This document shows positions 35,877 through 48,390 of a stretch of 64,000 nt of DNA, piece by piece. Under the pieces are notes generated by a model. That model searched no databases. It saw nothing but the letters and a program-made list of their open reading frames with translations, and had not been told where the DNA came from. A program made the translations under genes and the position numbers. The stretch covers positions 1 through 64,000 of the forward strand of contig SJOL01007113.1 of assembly GCA_004794785.1 (NCBI GenBank). Reading direction: 5' to 3'. The stretch is from Opisthorchis felineus. Its lineage: Eukaryota > Platyhelminthes > Trematoda > Opisthorchiida > Opisthorchiidae. Positions within the stretch are counted from its first letter, which is position 1; each line of letters begins with the position of its first letter.

Positions 35877-36983
35877 TCAAATCTCACAGCCATATAACAA
35901 AACAGCCCGCAATGTAGCCTGATGCACACGTCCCTTAGAATTCAGGAAAATACCGCTTTGACGCCATAGGTATCTCAAATTAGCAAGCGCGACCCGAGCC
36001 TTGCAGATTCGTGCATTGATCTCATCTGTCACACTGCAGTCAGGATTAATACAACGTCCAAGGTACGTAAAACGCTCCACAACTTCGAGTGCCTCCCTCT
36101 GGATTGTAAGTGGCGTGTTCAGTGACTGCATTTTCACGAGGATGACCTTAAATTTTGTGGGTGCAAAGTGCATACCAAAGGACGGGATGAATTTGATCAG
36201 TTCATCCAAAAACACCGCCTTCGAAGACGATAACGATATCGTCTGCATATTCCAGGTCGACAAGGTTTTCCTCAGAGGCTATTTGAACACAGGGGTTTTG
36301 AAGACCTTCCAGCGAGCGAGTAGACACGCCTGACGGACACCGCTTTGTGTATGGAAGCTTTTGGAGAGCTCTCCGTATACTATCACACCTCCGGAAGTCT
36401 GAGAATACAAGAAACGTATTATGTTCAAAAACTTTCGGGGCATCCCTCGATAGACAAGCATGTCAAAGAGAACAGACCAGTCAATCGAGTCGAACGCACC
36501 TTAGAAATCCAAAAATATTGCAATTGTGAGTCATTTGTACGTATGACGTTGTTTCTAGCACCTAACGGAGTGTGAAAATTTGGTCAAAGCAACAGTGTTT
36601 CACGAACCACCATAAGGCGACAAAGCACAAATGACGCCAGCAGTCTGGTTACGGCCGGGATTCAGCTGACCACACTGTGGTTACCACACTCACTACGAGC
36701 CCCTTTTTCAAAATGGGCACTGTCACCGAATCCCCCCCCAGTTGTCTGGGACAGTCTCCTTTTCCAAAATGCAGGCAAACAGATCATATACACGCTTACT
36801 GGGGATTTTACTCCCATCTTTGAGCAACGCGGGTGGGAGGTCATCCGGACCAGAAGCTCGGTGACGCTTGGGAGAAAATATGCCATCATAAACCTCCGAG
36901 GCCGTAGGTGGTTCCACGTTCACCGTCCAGGGTTCTACGTCACCTGTGGGCTCCAGATGGGTGCCAGCTGGCGGCCATGACAA
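35877..36983 (-). pseudogene. RTE-like reverse transcriptase
   Basis: Pieces in order: SPKRHRASGPDDLPPALLKD, then FLNIIRFLYSQTSGGVIVYG and TQSGVRQACLL, the intact catalytic YADD at 36,238-36,249, then EVVERFTYLGRCINPDCSVTD and ARICKARVALANLRYLW. Single-base shifts separate the pieces. Of the larger RTs in the window this one and PLE-1 keep both Asp residues. Confidence 0.8.
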
Positions 36984-37437
36984 TTGTTGTTCGAAGTATT
37001 CGGCTCACCGGTCGAGGCGTTCTTCTTTGTTCAAGATGGTCACTTCCTTCTGATCCTTGAAGGTTTCCGGGGACCGGTCGCGCGGATCAACTGAAATAAT
37101 CTCCGGGCATTCCCGGCTTTCTGTGTCCACCACACTTCACGATTGGTTCGCATGCTCACTTTCACTTGACGTCTGACAATTCGTCGAGTTAAGTTATGTT
37201 TGGGATCGGCTGGGATATTTCGAGATTTAAGCAGTGCCACTGTTCGGCCTGATATCCAGTAGCTCCGTGCCACAAGCAAAACTCCCATCACTGCGCGAAG
37301 AGGTGGCGATCTCGTCCCAGTATGAATTCACATCTGATGGTGGAGCATTTGGAAGGGACTCTAGAAGACGATTCTGGTAAATTCGTCTAACATCCAGATC
37401 TACCAGTCTTCCCAATGTCAGGCGATTTATCGGCACC

Positions 37438-38286
37438 TTACGCGGTCCTGGAAGACGAAGGGAGTGCGTGGTCAGAATCCACAAGTGTGTTCCAAAACGA
37501 CCGGCAGTCACTTATTGATGCGCGCCATCGGTAACTGATGGCAATATGATCGATTTGAGTTTGTGGCCGGCATGCCGCTGGAGGACAACATGTGGCCAGA
37601 CGACTTCGGCTATTTCGGAAGTTAGTACTGCATAAAAACAGCCTGCGATCAGCACACAGCTGAAGCAATCGTTCACCACTGTCCGTACGTACCGAGTCCA
37701 GTCCATGTCGACCACCTTATTGAGTTTCAGATGCGCTAAGACTGCCCACTTGTGCGTTCAGATCCCCAGCAACCACAACAATATCTGAGTTTTTAGCTCG
37801 CCGCAACAGGGCATTTAGGGCGTCGTAAAACCTGTCTTTGACGGCGTCGGAGCTACAGTCAGTTGGGGCGTAAGCAGACACGATACACAGACATCTCTCA
37901 ACTTCTCGCTTGTGAGACTCCTTCATAGACGTTGCCGGACGAACCGCCCAGAGGCAACTATCAACAGGCATCCAGTCAATCAAGGATACTTCCGCCCGGT
38001 GACTTAGGACGATACCAACCCTTGCACATCCTGTCGCAGCAGCCTCTGGATCACCAGAGGTGCGCAGCCGGAAGCGAGTGGAGGGTGTTTGGGCGGCTAG
38101 CTCAACCACCGTGCTTGCATCTTGAATTCTTGTTTCTGAGACACAGCACACATCAATGCCAAGTGAGTCCAGTATGAGAGCAAGAGCAGCTTGTTGTCCT
38201 GCTTGCTTCCGACAAGCCTGAGGATGTCGGCGCCGGATGACGTGCAAATGTTGCATGCAAAACCCTTGCATGGCGAACGGGGTCAT
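37438..38286 (-). pseudogene. RTE-like APE endonuclease domain
   Basis: The 189-residue frame at 37,717-38,286 reads DVCCVSETRIQDASTVVEL (catalytic Glu motif), then IVLSHRAEVSLIDWMPVDS, IVSAYAPTD and VVVAGDLNAQVGSL (catalytic Asp-Asn motif). The domain continues after a frameshift into ADRRLFLCSTNF and QTQIDHIAISYRW (DHIAIS motif). These are the classical APE-like landmarks, nearly all preserved. Confidence 0.8.
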
Positions 38287-38845
38287 CAGTCCTAAGTGCT
38301 GGGCCTACAAGGGGAGAGTTATTAATAGGATGGAGAGGGGGAAGAAGTATGTGAAAGAGAAAGAAGGGAGGCGTCAGTAGTAGCCTGTTTTCGCTTACCC
38401 ACCCTGCTGTATACAGCGTGTAAGGCGACCCGGCTGATGGCACCACGCGATGGCCGATGTGACATGAGTTTATTTGTATATGTGCAGTCCATGGTTGTAC
38501 GTGGGCTGGGATACTCTCAGGGCGCCAACACCTAGACAGGAGGACGATTAGAGTCCTCAACCAAAGCCCTTGGCTCAAAAGCCTGACCGCAAGGCAGCGG
38601 TGTTTGGCTGGAAATGCAAGTACATTACCATTTTTATGGAACGCGTCGCCAGACATGTTCCAACCCCCAACCTGGGGGACCAGGAGACTGTGTTCGTCAG
38701 ACCCTTAACCATTGACCAACCTGGCATAGGAGGCTATGCGATTGTCGGGCGGACATTCTCCAGTGTAGCTCAATGGGTCGCCGAGGTACACAAACCATCG
38801 TACCACGGTAAGGCCCAGTCTCTTCTTGGTGGACAGTCATGCGCA

Positions 38846-41050
38846 TGACGAAGATTGCTTGGAGGTTGAATGGAAGCGACTTAAAGAAGCTATGCTGTCA
38901 GCTTCCAGAACTGTTTGTCCAAGCCACCTGACTCAAACACTGGATATCTTCGAGATCAGCAGGTCTTATTGTTGCCAGAAAGGCCATACTAGCAACTAGC
39001 GACTGTGATGGCGCATGCAGATCCCTCAAACACCGGATAATCAGGAGCTTGAACAATAACAGAGAACGCTGGTGGATTTTGAAGGCCTGGGTGATGAAGA
39101 AGGCTTTCGCTGCAGACATCAGTCGAGCCCTATTCCAGTTGGTCAAAAGAAAACCGGTGTCTTTGAAACAATATGCGGAAAATACGGAACGGCAGTTCAT
39201 TCCTTCAATCATCGTCTTGAGCGATGGACTGAGCACTTCAAAGATCAGTTCAGCTGGTCCCCTTCAACACAACTGCTGGAAAAACTCAGCGGGCCTGAAT
39301 GGGACGTTAACACCAGCCCGCCATCAACAACCGAAATCCAGCGTGAGATATCAATCCTGAAGCGCGACAAGGCACCTGGCGCGGATGGCCTGTACCCCGC
39401 ACTCTTCAAAAAAGGTGGCGAGATCCTGGTGAGCAGTCTGATAACCATACTGCAAAATATTCGGAACGGAAACACAATACCAGCCGAATGAAGCTCTTTG
39501 ACCGTCATCCCGGTTTTCAAAAAGGGCGCAAGAACGTCATGCAAAAACCATCGTGGCATCAGCCTAGAATCCGTCGCACCTAAGGTGTTCTTTGGCATCA
39601 TTTTGCGTAGGTTGATCGATTATCAGAAGAGACAGATTCGTGAGAATTAAGCTGGTTTTCGCACTGACCGAGGATGCATTGACCATGTCTACTTTAAGAC
39701 AAGTCCTTGAACAGTGCCACTCCTTCAAGCGTCCCAAGTTGGCCGTTTTTCTTGATTTGAAAGCTGCTTTTGATTTGGTCGATCGTGAGAAGTTTTGGCG
39801 GTGTCTGGCAGCCAAAGATGCCCCTTCCAAATTTATATCCTTTTGAGGGAACTGTATGCGAACTCTTGTGGGCACGTAGGAGTATACGGCAAGCCTTCAC
39901 CCAACTTCAGCATGTCCAATGATGTAAGACAACGTTGTCCTCTTTCGCCTTTCCTCTTTAACTTTGTTATTGATGTGCTGCTTGAAATTCCTCTGCCTGC
40001 CTCTGAAACCTCGGGGGTCGAACTGCTCCTGGGACGTTCGCTCACAGACTTTGAGTATGCGGAAGATATTGCCCTCCTCGGTTCAGATCCATCAAAAATG
40101 CAAACCATTTTAAATAACCTAAATAACTCTGCTGCACGGTTTGGCATACGCTTGCACACCTGCACACTTGTACACCTGCAAAGTGTAAAGTGCTGCTACA
40201 AGACTGTGTGGGATCAAACCCAAACATCATGCTTGCGGACGAGCCAATCGACGTGGTAGATAAATTTGTTTACCTGGGCAGTTTTATAAGTACCGGTGGA
40301 CCGGCTGGAGATGAGATTGTTTCTCGAATCTGGAAAGCCAGGATAGTTTTTGTCAACCTCTGAAACCTATAGCCCCGCACGGCGTCAGTTTGTCTGTCAA
40401 GGGCAGATTTTACACTGCGGCAGTGCGACCTATACTGCTCTATGGATCAGGGACCTGGCCCCTATGCGCATAGGACATACGAAAGATGTCAGTGTTTGAC
40501 CATCGGTGCCTCCGAAGCATTGGTCGGGTTTGGTGGGAACATCAGATTAGGTACGCAGATGGCCTTAGGAAGAATGAACTCTCCCGTGATAGGTGAATTA
40601 CTCAGGCTTCATAGGTTACACTGGTTAGGACATGTACTCCACATGCCAGAAGACCGTCTGCCTCACAGAGCGCTTTTCACCCATCCCTGTACTGGGCGGA
40701 AGCGACCTAGAGGTGGACAGTGTATGACCTGGCAACGAAGTGTGAAAATACTACCCAGTAGACTTAGCCTGGTTGATAGCTGCCGCCTCCCTGGATGGGG
40801 ACTCCGGGAATGACCTCACCAATGGCTAATGACACCGGCAGAAATGGCCCAATGGCGCTGTGTGGCGCTCTTGCATCAAAGCTATCGCTTTCAATGCTTG
40901 GCTACCTAGTTCCCGAGCTAACTAAACATGCCTTCGCCTCCAAGGCTTGGTTGTACGTTCCACATTCCCGTTTTCCGGTGATCAAAACTGTAGCAGCTGG
41001 AACCAATGTGCCTATGGTACACGGTTTATAGCTGGTAAATTGAATTGAAA
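38846..41050 (+). mobile_element. RTE-like element 3' part (linker, RT, C-terminal domain)
   Basis: Plus-strand remnant. It shows CLEVEWKRLKEAMLSASR-like linker, EIQREISILKRDKAPGADGL, LTVIPVFKKGAR, a SNDVRQRCPLSPFLFNFVID motif, a catalytic box reading YAED at 40,056-40,067 (YADD expected), VVDKFVYLGSFISTG, and the tail LHRLHWLGHVLHMPEDRLPH. It ends in an A/T-rich GAATTGAA tail near 41,045. Stops and shifts throughout. Confidence 0.8.
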
Positions 41051-41711
41051 GTAACCCACACTGAATGCTGCAAGCTATTCGGAGGGAATGACATTCCGCA
41101 AACAGTATAATATAAAATAACTCTTCAAAAGGAATATCTTTCTCACTGTTTGTTTGTTTCTATCAAGAGGGACCACTGTGGAAGAGAGCACGACTGTGTC
41201 GAAACATTCGAAGTGATGTATCTTTGTGGGGAAATTGTATATTCTGATAGCACATTGGTGAGTGACGATCAAAAACCAACTTGATATAATAAAGGAGTTT
41301 TAGGGCCCCCAGTTAGACAATGTTTATAAATTATTAAGCGAGTTCAAGTCATTGATAGATCTAATTTCATGGGCGTGTTTACCCTGAAGTCGGCACACAC
41401 GAATGGCAACAGCATGCATGTTTGTTTTTCCTAACTGCACCCTTGTACCCTAGTCTGAGTGAGACTACGGTGAAACTCATTCTTGGTTAGTTCAGTGCAT
41501 CAATATTCACGACGACGCTGAGTGTGAACCAACGACAACATTTAGAACTTGGACCAGATGTATCATCTATAGTAGAGTGGACCACAAAAATTGGGGGAAA
41601 TTCGGACGCTGAGCGAAAGAACGTCCACCACTTTTGAGATGGATTTATAAGAATGAGAACTACCTCACATTTCACAAAGAGTTCATAAATATTTATTAGG
41701 CTGTTTGTGCA
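41051..41711. other. Stretch without supported gene
   Basis: No domain or repeat recognised between the end of the RTE-like element and the candidate small gene. Confidence 0.45.
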
Positions 41712-42085
41712 ATGTCTTCGACCACTCTACCCAAGAGAAGTAGAGAGGGTTACCTTGGGAGGACGATTTCCATTGGTGCCTTCGTAGGAGAATCTGACTT
41801 GCAAGAGAGCGCGGCGGAGCCTGAGCCCGTAAGTCACTGCAGTCAGATAATCATATTTTCAGCCCTTAGTGGATTTGGATTGTGTAAAACAAACCGAGTG
41901 CCAAGTTCGCCCTACGGCCACGTATGTCGGGAAAGGTCAAACAGGTATGATCCAGATATATGTCCAGTCGAGAACTTCGTAAGTTGTTTGAGTAGACTTC
42001 GGAAGAAGAGGAAACTGTCAGATTAGTGAAAAGCTTTGTCCGTAGAGTTTATGGGGTTGTTTCTGCGATAAGTCCAGCAGAATGA
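41712..42085 (+). CDS. Candidate small host gene with very short introns
   Basis: An ATG at 41,712 follows an in-frame TAG at 41,697. Exon 1 (41,712-41,828, 39 codons) begins MSSTTLPKRSREGYLGRTI and ends at a perfect GTAAGT donor. A 34-bp intron ends in ATATTTTCAG. Exon 2 (41,863-41,978) stays open, including ECQVRPTATYVGKGQTGMIQ. It ends at a second GTAAGT. A 43-bp intron (acceptor at 42,021) would join in phase to exon 3, which ends VKSFVRRVYGVVSAISPAE and stops at 42,083-42,085. Total about 98 residues; no family recognised. Very short introns are known in flatworm genes. The second intron is purine-rich and less convincing. Unspliced, the frame is open for 104 codons to 42,026, so a single-exon reading is not excluded. 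Confidence 0.35.
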
Positions 42086-43026
42086 CCCTTTTCCTAAAGT
42101 TTCCCCAGCCTTACATCCCAGGGGTCAGCGAAACTATTTGAAGGCCAATGAGGAGGAACTTGTCATGATACCGTTTTTGTTTATCCGCGATTTCTTAGGA
42201 GTTCTTAATCCACTGCCAATTCACATGATCTGCTCACGATTCACCTTCTCCTCTGTCTTAGCGACAAGCCTGCCCTGGAACTGATACGGCAAAACCCTCT
42301 GTCCTCATCCATCGCACTTTCGGCTCTCTAGCCCATTATTCTCAACCCACCCCGGAAAAGAAAGTACGAGATATTTTTAGTACCTACATATTTCCGGTCA
42401 TGGCTACGTCTACCTTCCAATACTTCCCTCCAACACCGCAGCTGAAGCATTCACAGGCTCGACATGCCCAAATCTTTGCTTTAGCATAACTATTCCTTCC
42501 GTCTGCCCGTTTGTCTTCCTCAGAATTTCAAACCGACATAAGCGAACTCTCATCCAACTGGAACAGTTGAGCATATCTTATTCGGAGCCAGCCAGCACGT
42601 TAACTGAGAGTTTAGTGACGGTCCCCGCCGCTGATCATACCCGGCCCAGCTAAATTTGGTCAACCCATAAGTGAACAGGGTTATGCGTACGGTTGGCCCT
42701 AAACCATATCACACTACGCCTCAGACACACAGAGAGTTCGGTCTGCAATCTCAGGTGTTTGTACCCATCTGCACGCACCAGCTTTGCGTGCGAAGCCTAC
42801 TGTAACCTGAACATCGATGTGACGGTCAGTCGATCGCATGCATTCACGACGCTGACCTTGGATAGCCTTGGGTTGCAGGTGCTGGTTCACATCAATACAT
42901 TTTGAATAATGATTCACACACATATGAAGTTGATGAAAACTCGTTGACACTTCACTACTGGTTTCACCATACCATGCTTTCACCATGTTTTCACTTATCG
43001 TAATCACAGCCTGCACATAAGTGGGC
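42086..43026. other. Stretch without supported gene
   Basis: C/T-rich on the plus strand up to about 42,640. The open frames at 42,693-42,905 and its complement have no recognisable domain. Confidence 0.4.
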
Positions 43027-43219
43027 TAATAAAAAAATCATTCAGCTGTAGCACCCTCTCGGTGCCTAACTGCCATGCCACCATAAGGAAGCACGAGGGC
43101 TGGGATACTGCCAGGTTGCCCAAGCCTAGACAGGGGAAGTCGAGAGGCAGAGGTCGGGTTCGAATCACGGGCCTTCCGGTCAGCAGATTCGCGCTCTAAC
43201 CACTGAGCCATCTCACCCA
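43027..43219 (-). mobile_element. tRNA-derived SINE, family 1
   Basis: The minus strand begins GGGTGAGATGGCTCAGTGG (A-box-like), has CGTGATTCGAACCC-type B box, CTGTCTAGGCTTGGGCAACC and CCTCGTGCTTCC in the body, and an AT-rich tail at the left end. Nearly full length. Confidence 0.85.
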
Positions 43220-43979
43220 GGATAGCGGCGATTCCAGAGGAGCATTATCCAGATCAGAAATCGAGCACCCAGAGATCACTGCCTGTTGTTCAGTGTCCCA
43301 GGGTTAACCGAAGACACCTCGAGAGGCACGCGGAATGATGACTCCGAGATACCACACGGTTATTTAGAGAGCCCCAGATCCAGGCCTAGGAGTCCTTTTT
43401 TGACACTAAAGATTGCAGGTACACGGACCCGAGGAATCTTGAAGACCAAGACCAATCCGTGCGGTGCTTACCGGTCCAGAGGACCCCATCAAACTTCTGA
43501 AACTTGGTTACAAGCTTAGAAGACAAACAGCCCAGGTCAATTATGTCCAGTTTTTCATCCCAGATAGATCACCTGAAGATGGAGAAGATGTGTTTGACAG
43601 TCGCAGCTGAAAGATATGCTTCACACTGGTGAAGATAACTTCACTACTAGGTATTTTCAGATAGTTCTAATGCATCAACTAGTTTGACAGCACCTACTTC
43701 CGCGGAACACCGGATGCCAACGGTAATCTCAAGCCTTCGTGGCTCGATTAAGGAAACCGATGAAACTGTTAGAGAAACAACATCAGCCGGATATAATTAG
43801 CGTTGCAGAAACTTAGCTCCACATATATATCGTTGCTTCAAAGGTTAACACAGACACACACCAGACTGTGTGACTGGATCGTTGCAACATCAAGCAAAAT
43901 GGCCTCACGCTGTGCGTCAAAAGTCTCTGAATGACAGTCTCCTGTCAAGCGTATTTTAACTTAGCAATGCTTCTGGTAG

Positions 43980-45060
43980 ATTCTTAGACTTCAAATGCTG
44001 TCAGATCCTATCTCGTGACAGGAGTGGGAGCGAATCCATACCAGTGGAATATGGGCTGATTACCCTTCTCCCACTGGCTGCCAAAATAATGGAGGGTCTA
44101 GTTACCAAGTCACTAGATGTGCTATTAGCCACAACAAGTTTTCTAAGTAACAGTCAACACGGATTTGGAAAGGCATGCTCTTGCGTAGCGAATGCGTTAA
44201 GAACAGCTAATAATTGCATATATCGCGGGTACCCCCATCTTTATCGACGCCATATGCTGTGATTCTTCAAAACCTTTGGTGGGGATTTCAGACCGTCTCT
44301 TCCGTTGGCTCAACAGCTATCTCACGAACAGAACATTCCTGGTGAGTGTAGACCGATACCCTGTACTTAGTATGGTCCCGCAACCATCTACACTCGGTCT
44401 CAAACTATTTAATGTTCACGTTAACCAGGCCTCGTCCCCAACACGTTCACCAGGCCTTTCAGGCCATATTAAAATCTGGTACCCGACTCATTGCCTTGAT
44501 GATATAATGAAGCTGCCATTTGACTCAGATGTGCTTTATGGATAGAAATCAATACATGAGCTCAAATTCGGCACCCAAAAATTCATGACCGTCTTATACG
44601 ATACCGATAGCACACTTCAGTGCTGAGCGAGACGTGAACGTTCATCCGCAGTGGGCTCATTCCGGCAAGCGACATTAACCTAATGCCTAAAACAGATTCC
44701 CAAAGCAATCCCAAATGAACAACTTTCAGTCGATTTACTCCAGCATTATCAGAACACTGCCAGAAGTCTGCATCTAGACTAATCTCACTCCTTGGGTACA
44801 TGAAACTGAAGGCCACTAAAAGCATCAGAGGCCTAAAATATAAATCCTATGAACACAGATTTAAACAGCCTAACCTTTAAGATCTTACATTCTTCAGACC
44901 TCATCCTCACGTACACAGTACCCATACAAAAGACTGTTCAACTTTGCTACACGAGGTCACCCTTGCATAACCCGGCATAACCGCCCACTATGCAGAGAAA
45001 AATCCCTGTCAGTGAGAGTTACACCGGACTGAGCGCGCTTCCAGTTGAAGTAGTCCTTGC
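43980..45060 (+). pseudogene. CR1-like reverse transcriptase fragment
   Basis: MEYGLITLLPLAAKIMEGLV followed by FLSNSQHGFGKACSCVAN matches the Y-RPISLLP..KIMEKLV..SQHGF-KG-SC motifs of CR1/Jockey-type elements. Further on are LFRWLNSYLTNRTF and a broken form of the GVPQGSVLGPLLF motif (VPQPSTLGLKLF), then HIKIWYP and the terminal ILTYTVPI region. Many stops. The stretch 43,220-43,979 upstream shows nothing certain and may be more of the same element. Confidence 0.65.
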
Positions 45061-45384
45061 CAAAAACCACCACAAAATATGGGTCGCATAAAAGCTACAC
45101 CCGCCAGTCACTTGTGCACCGTCGACTCCTGTTTGGTGGACAGTCGCGGGAAAAAAGTCCACGCATATCTGTCACTAGGTTCTATCTTTCTTTACTCTTA
45201 CCAACTTTCCTACCTAAACTTGTCACCCTATCGCGGTGGTCGTGTTTCTGTGCTGCGATAATCCTGTGTGGTACCCTGGCTGTAACAGTTTCTAAAGGCT
45301 CAACCGTTCGAGGAGGGGCAAAAGAAAGCAGTCAAACCAAGAGCAGTGAGACCCCATACTACAATTAATAGACCAATTAGTAGA

Positions 45385-46040
45385 CCATATCTTCACTTTG
45401 CGACAAGTGTTGGAACTGCGCCACTCCTTCCGACGACCAACAATAATCGTCCTCGATTTCAGATCTGTTTTTGACTCCAGTGTGTTGGGCAACCCAGATC
45501 AGTAATTCTGGAGTACACCACACGGGTCTCGGGAAAGCTCACTCTTCCTCGATAGATCAGGTGCTCACGCTTTACAGATTGCGCTGGTTAGGCTATGTGC
45601 TTCATATGCCAAAGAACCGTCCGCCGCATAGAACCCTCTTCGTCCAGCCTTGTGTCGGATGGTGATGATCGAGAGGCGGTCAGTCCTTGACTTGGCAACG
45701 AAGCGTGAAAGCCCTTACCATTCAACTCATTCGCGTTGGTAACTGCCGTCGCCCCGGACCGTAGAACTAGACAGATTCTGAGAGATATGGCTGTGCCAGC
45801 CAGCCAATGGCTGCCTTGCATCAAAACTATCGCCTTCACTGTGTAAACTTCAGTTCCTGCCATACTGGAAAAACGAATCTATTTACCGTCAACGCACAGA
45901 TTGGGCCATCACCTCCAACACATGGTTCTCATTTTCTTGTTCTCCTTATCCTCGGTGAACAATGTAGCAGCTAGAACTACTGCCTTTCAGTGCACGGTTT
46001 GTGGGCTGAAACACTGAACTGATCTTATTGAATTTATGTG
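45385..46040 (+). pseudogene. RTE-like element with internal deletion
   Basis: FTLRQVLELRHSFRRPTIIV matches LRQVLEQCHSFKRPKLAVF of the copy at 39.7 kb. It then jumps directly to the C-terminal domain LYRLRWLGYVLHMPKNRPPH. About 0.9 kb of RT present in the other copy is missing. It ends in an A/T-rich tail near 46,040. Confidence 0.7.
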
Positions 46041-46109
46041 AATGACGCCAACCTCCTGCTACTGCAGGTTCTATGATTCCGGGGAATGAATGAAGGCTGC
46101 ACCGGCACC

Positions 46110-47560
46110 ACCTACTGTTACTATTGACCAGGCGTTCCTGCCGTCCACCATGAATCTGCTAAAATAGTTGATCCGCAAGAAACCGTTGAACTTGTAATTA
46201 AGTCAGCGAAGCATTCAAATGTCGTAATCTGGTGGGTGATTTGAATGCTCAAGTTGGCCTACTGATGCGTAAGGAAGTACATATTTGTAGGTCGATTAAG
46301 ATTTTGCATGGTCTAAGATGCTGCAAGATATGGCTGCTAACTGATGTCAGTAGGGTTCTTACCGTCAGTTGCTACCCACGTTGTCTGAATGATTGCCTAG
46401 AGGTTTATTCACCTCGGAATGTTTGTGGTAGGATAGCACTCGGTCCGTTCCTCATCCATTTATTCTTTTTGTCACAACAAGATTTTCTCGTAAATTATGG
46501 TTGTACGGCAACGAGCCCTCAGTGTTAGATACTGAAGTTGTGCTGTCGACAATGATGTATGACCTAATACCAGTGCCCACCACTCATACAATGGTGAACG
46601 ACTTCTTCTACGCGCTTATCATCGGCTGTTCCTACTTGGCCCGGACTTGCAACACGAACGCTCACACCATCATTTGGAAGCCAGCAACTGCAAGTCAGCT
46701 GAAGGTCTTTGCTTCAATATTGTCGTCCGTTCTGGGGTTGCTTCTGAACATGCCATGGTACAACCGCCAGCATCAATTCGCTCCTCACCCCCCGTTCATT
46801 GGATCGCATGGCTGACTCAAGGTCAATCATTTTGTCCTGTCTAACAGGCCTCCCTGGCCTAACAATGGAAATCGTCCAGGTGTAACACCCTTGCGGTGCC
46901 GGGCTACCATGCCACCCGAAGGAAGCACGAGGGCCGAGATACTACCAGATTGCCCAAGTCTAGACAGGAGCAGTCGAGATGCATAGGTCGGGTTCGAACC
47001 ACGGACCTTCCGGTCAGTAAGTTCACGCCATAACCACTGAGCCACCTCGCGCTAACAGTATCGAATCGAACCAGCTCAGACGCCGTTGGGAGCACCGGTA
47101 CAAAATGATTATGGCTGCACAATGTGAAAAAGACTATGCTCACAGCCTTCAGGGCCATTTCTCCGGACCCTCCGACTTAGTCAAATGAGTGTTGGATATC
47201 GTCGCGATAAGCGACTATTATTGCCGCCAGAAAGATCATGCGGGTAGCTGATTACTGTAGTGCGTACAGGTTAGCCAAACGTCGAATTCATAAGAGCTTA
47301 AGACATGTTAGAGCCCTGCTGTTTAATGGAGACCCAGGAAATGGAGAAGGCTTTTCTACTAATTTGTCATTGCACTCTGCTTTAACTCATTGGGTCAACC
47401 GGACCCAAGCAATTTGTAGTAACAACAACCATCTGCGGAAGAGATTGATCAGCATTTAGCTTGTTGATAGGTGGGCGGGGCACTTCTGAGAACAATTTGC
47501 CCGGACTCCTTCAACATAAACCTTTAAGACAGTTAACCGGAACGGCATTCAGAACATCTA
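46110..47560 (+). mobile_element. RTE-like fragment (endonuclease end to linker), split by a SINE
   Basis: Starts with an endonuclease remnant reading GDLNAQVGLL (46,235-46,265), then VNDFFYALIIGCSYLARTCN. After the SINE at 46,868-47,053 it continues with MEKAF and LIGSTGPK linker landmarks (47,340-47,410). Stops throughout. Confidence 0.6.
46868..47053 (-). mobile_element. tRNA-derived SINE, family 1, inserted in RTE remnant
   Basis: Minus strand: GCGAGGTGGCTCAGTGGTTA head, GTGGTTCGAACCCGACCTA B-box region, CTGTCTAGACTTGGGCAATC, CCTCGTGCTTCCTTCGG, GGCATGGTAGCCCGGCACCG. Nearly full length and well preserved. Confidence 0.9.
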
Positions 47561-48149
47561 AATCCGTGGTCCTTTTACATAACAGGAGCTTTGAATAAGT
47601 AGACTACCTGAAGACAGATTAACGCACCTTGTCCTCACTTATGTTTAAACCAAACCTTCTCATTGTTTCAGGTCGGTGGATTATTATCTGCCCGGTTGAG
47701 CATGGCAGACAAGCTCCCTCAAATTTCTCTATCGGTTGACATGCCGGAAGAACCTATGACTGACGAACGTCCTAAGGTTTCAGCACAACGCCCTCTGTGA
47801 GTTCTTGCAGCAGTATTTCTTCTGCCAAGGAATAGAGACATACGTCACGATAATATTTGTTGTGCTATCTTCAGCCACAAAACTATAACAGAAAAGAATG
47901 CATGGCAAGATGAAGGAGACCGATGAGGAAGCGAGTATTCATTGGTTGTGTATGTAAGGAATGCTGTGGTAACCATAAGGTCTAGATCAAAATCCGTTGT
48001 GCACAGTCTGGCAGCTCCTGATCACTCGATGATCACCAGCAATCTAGAGTTCGCGTTTTGCATTGCAACTCGAAATAAGTTTCATGGTAATGTTTATAGG
48101 GTCAGTACGATGACTACATTCTAGAAACTGCCTGAGAAGGAAGTTCAGT
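47561..48149. other. Stretch without supported gene
   Basis: No recognisable domain or repeat between the RTE remnant and the left LTR-like segment. Confidence 0.4.
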
Positions 48150-48333
48150 CGGGCTGCCGTGTTGTGTTCGACGAAGGATCTAGTGCGGTGATAAACAGAA
48201 TAAGAACGAAAAAGATTGCGGACCCAGAAGCTAGGCTTTATTCATCCAATACTTTGACACTGCGAGCTGAAACGAGAAAAAGTGATTTAGCAATGAACGA
48301 TGAAACGTTTTTAAAAACAGGGCAAATATGCAG
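48150..48333 (-). repeat. Putative 3' LTR of the second Gypsy-like element
   Basis: Shares TTTATTCATCCAA, AACGAGAAAAAGTGA and ACGATGAAACGTTTT in order with 51,860-51,960. A C-run on the plus strand (a purine tract on the minus strand) lies just right at 48,340. Outer limit uncertain. Confidence 0.6.
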
Positions 48334-48390
48334 CATTCACCCCCCGCAGAGATGAATATTCACAGGAGTTCGTTTTATAATTGTACAGTG

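Larger units (their letters stand above)
35462..38560 (-). mobile_element. RTE-like non-LTR retrotransposon, near full length
   Basis: On the minus strand it runs from a 5' non-coding region (38,340-38,475, also found at 3.8 kb) through endonuclease (37,438-38,286) and RT (35,877-36,983) to a C-terminal domain at 35,462-35,687 (LPGWGLRDPHCAWLETLQG). Its 3' end is cut by the Gypsy LTR at 35,461. Confidence 0.8.
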
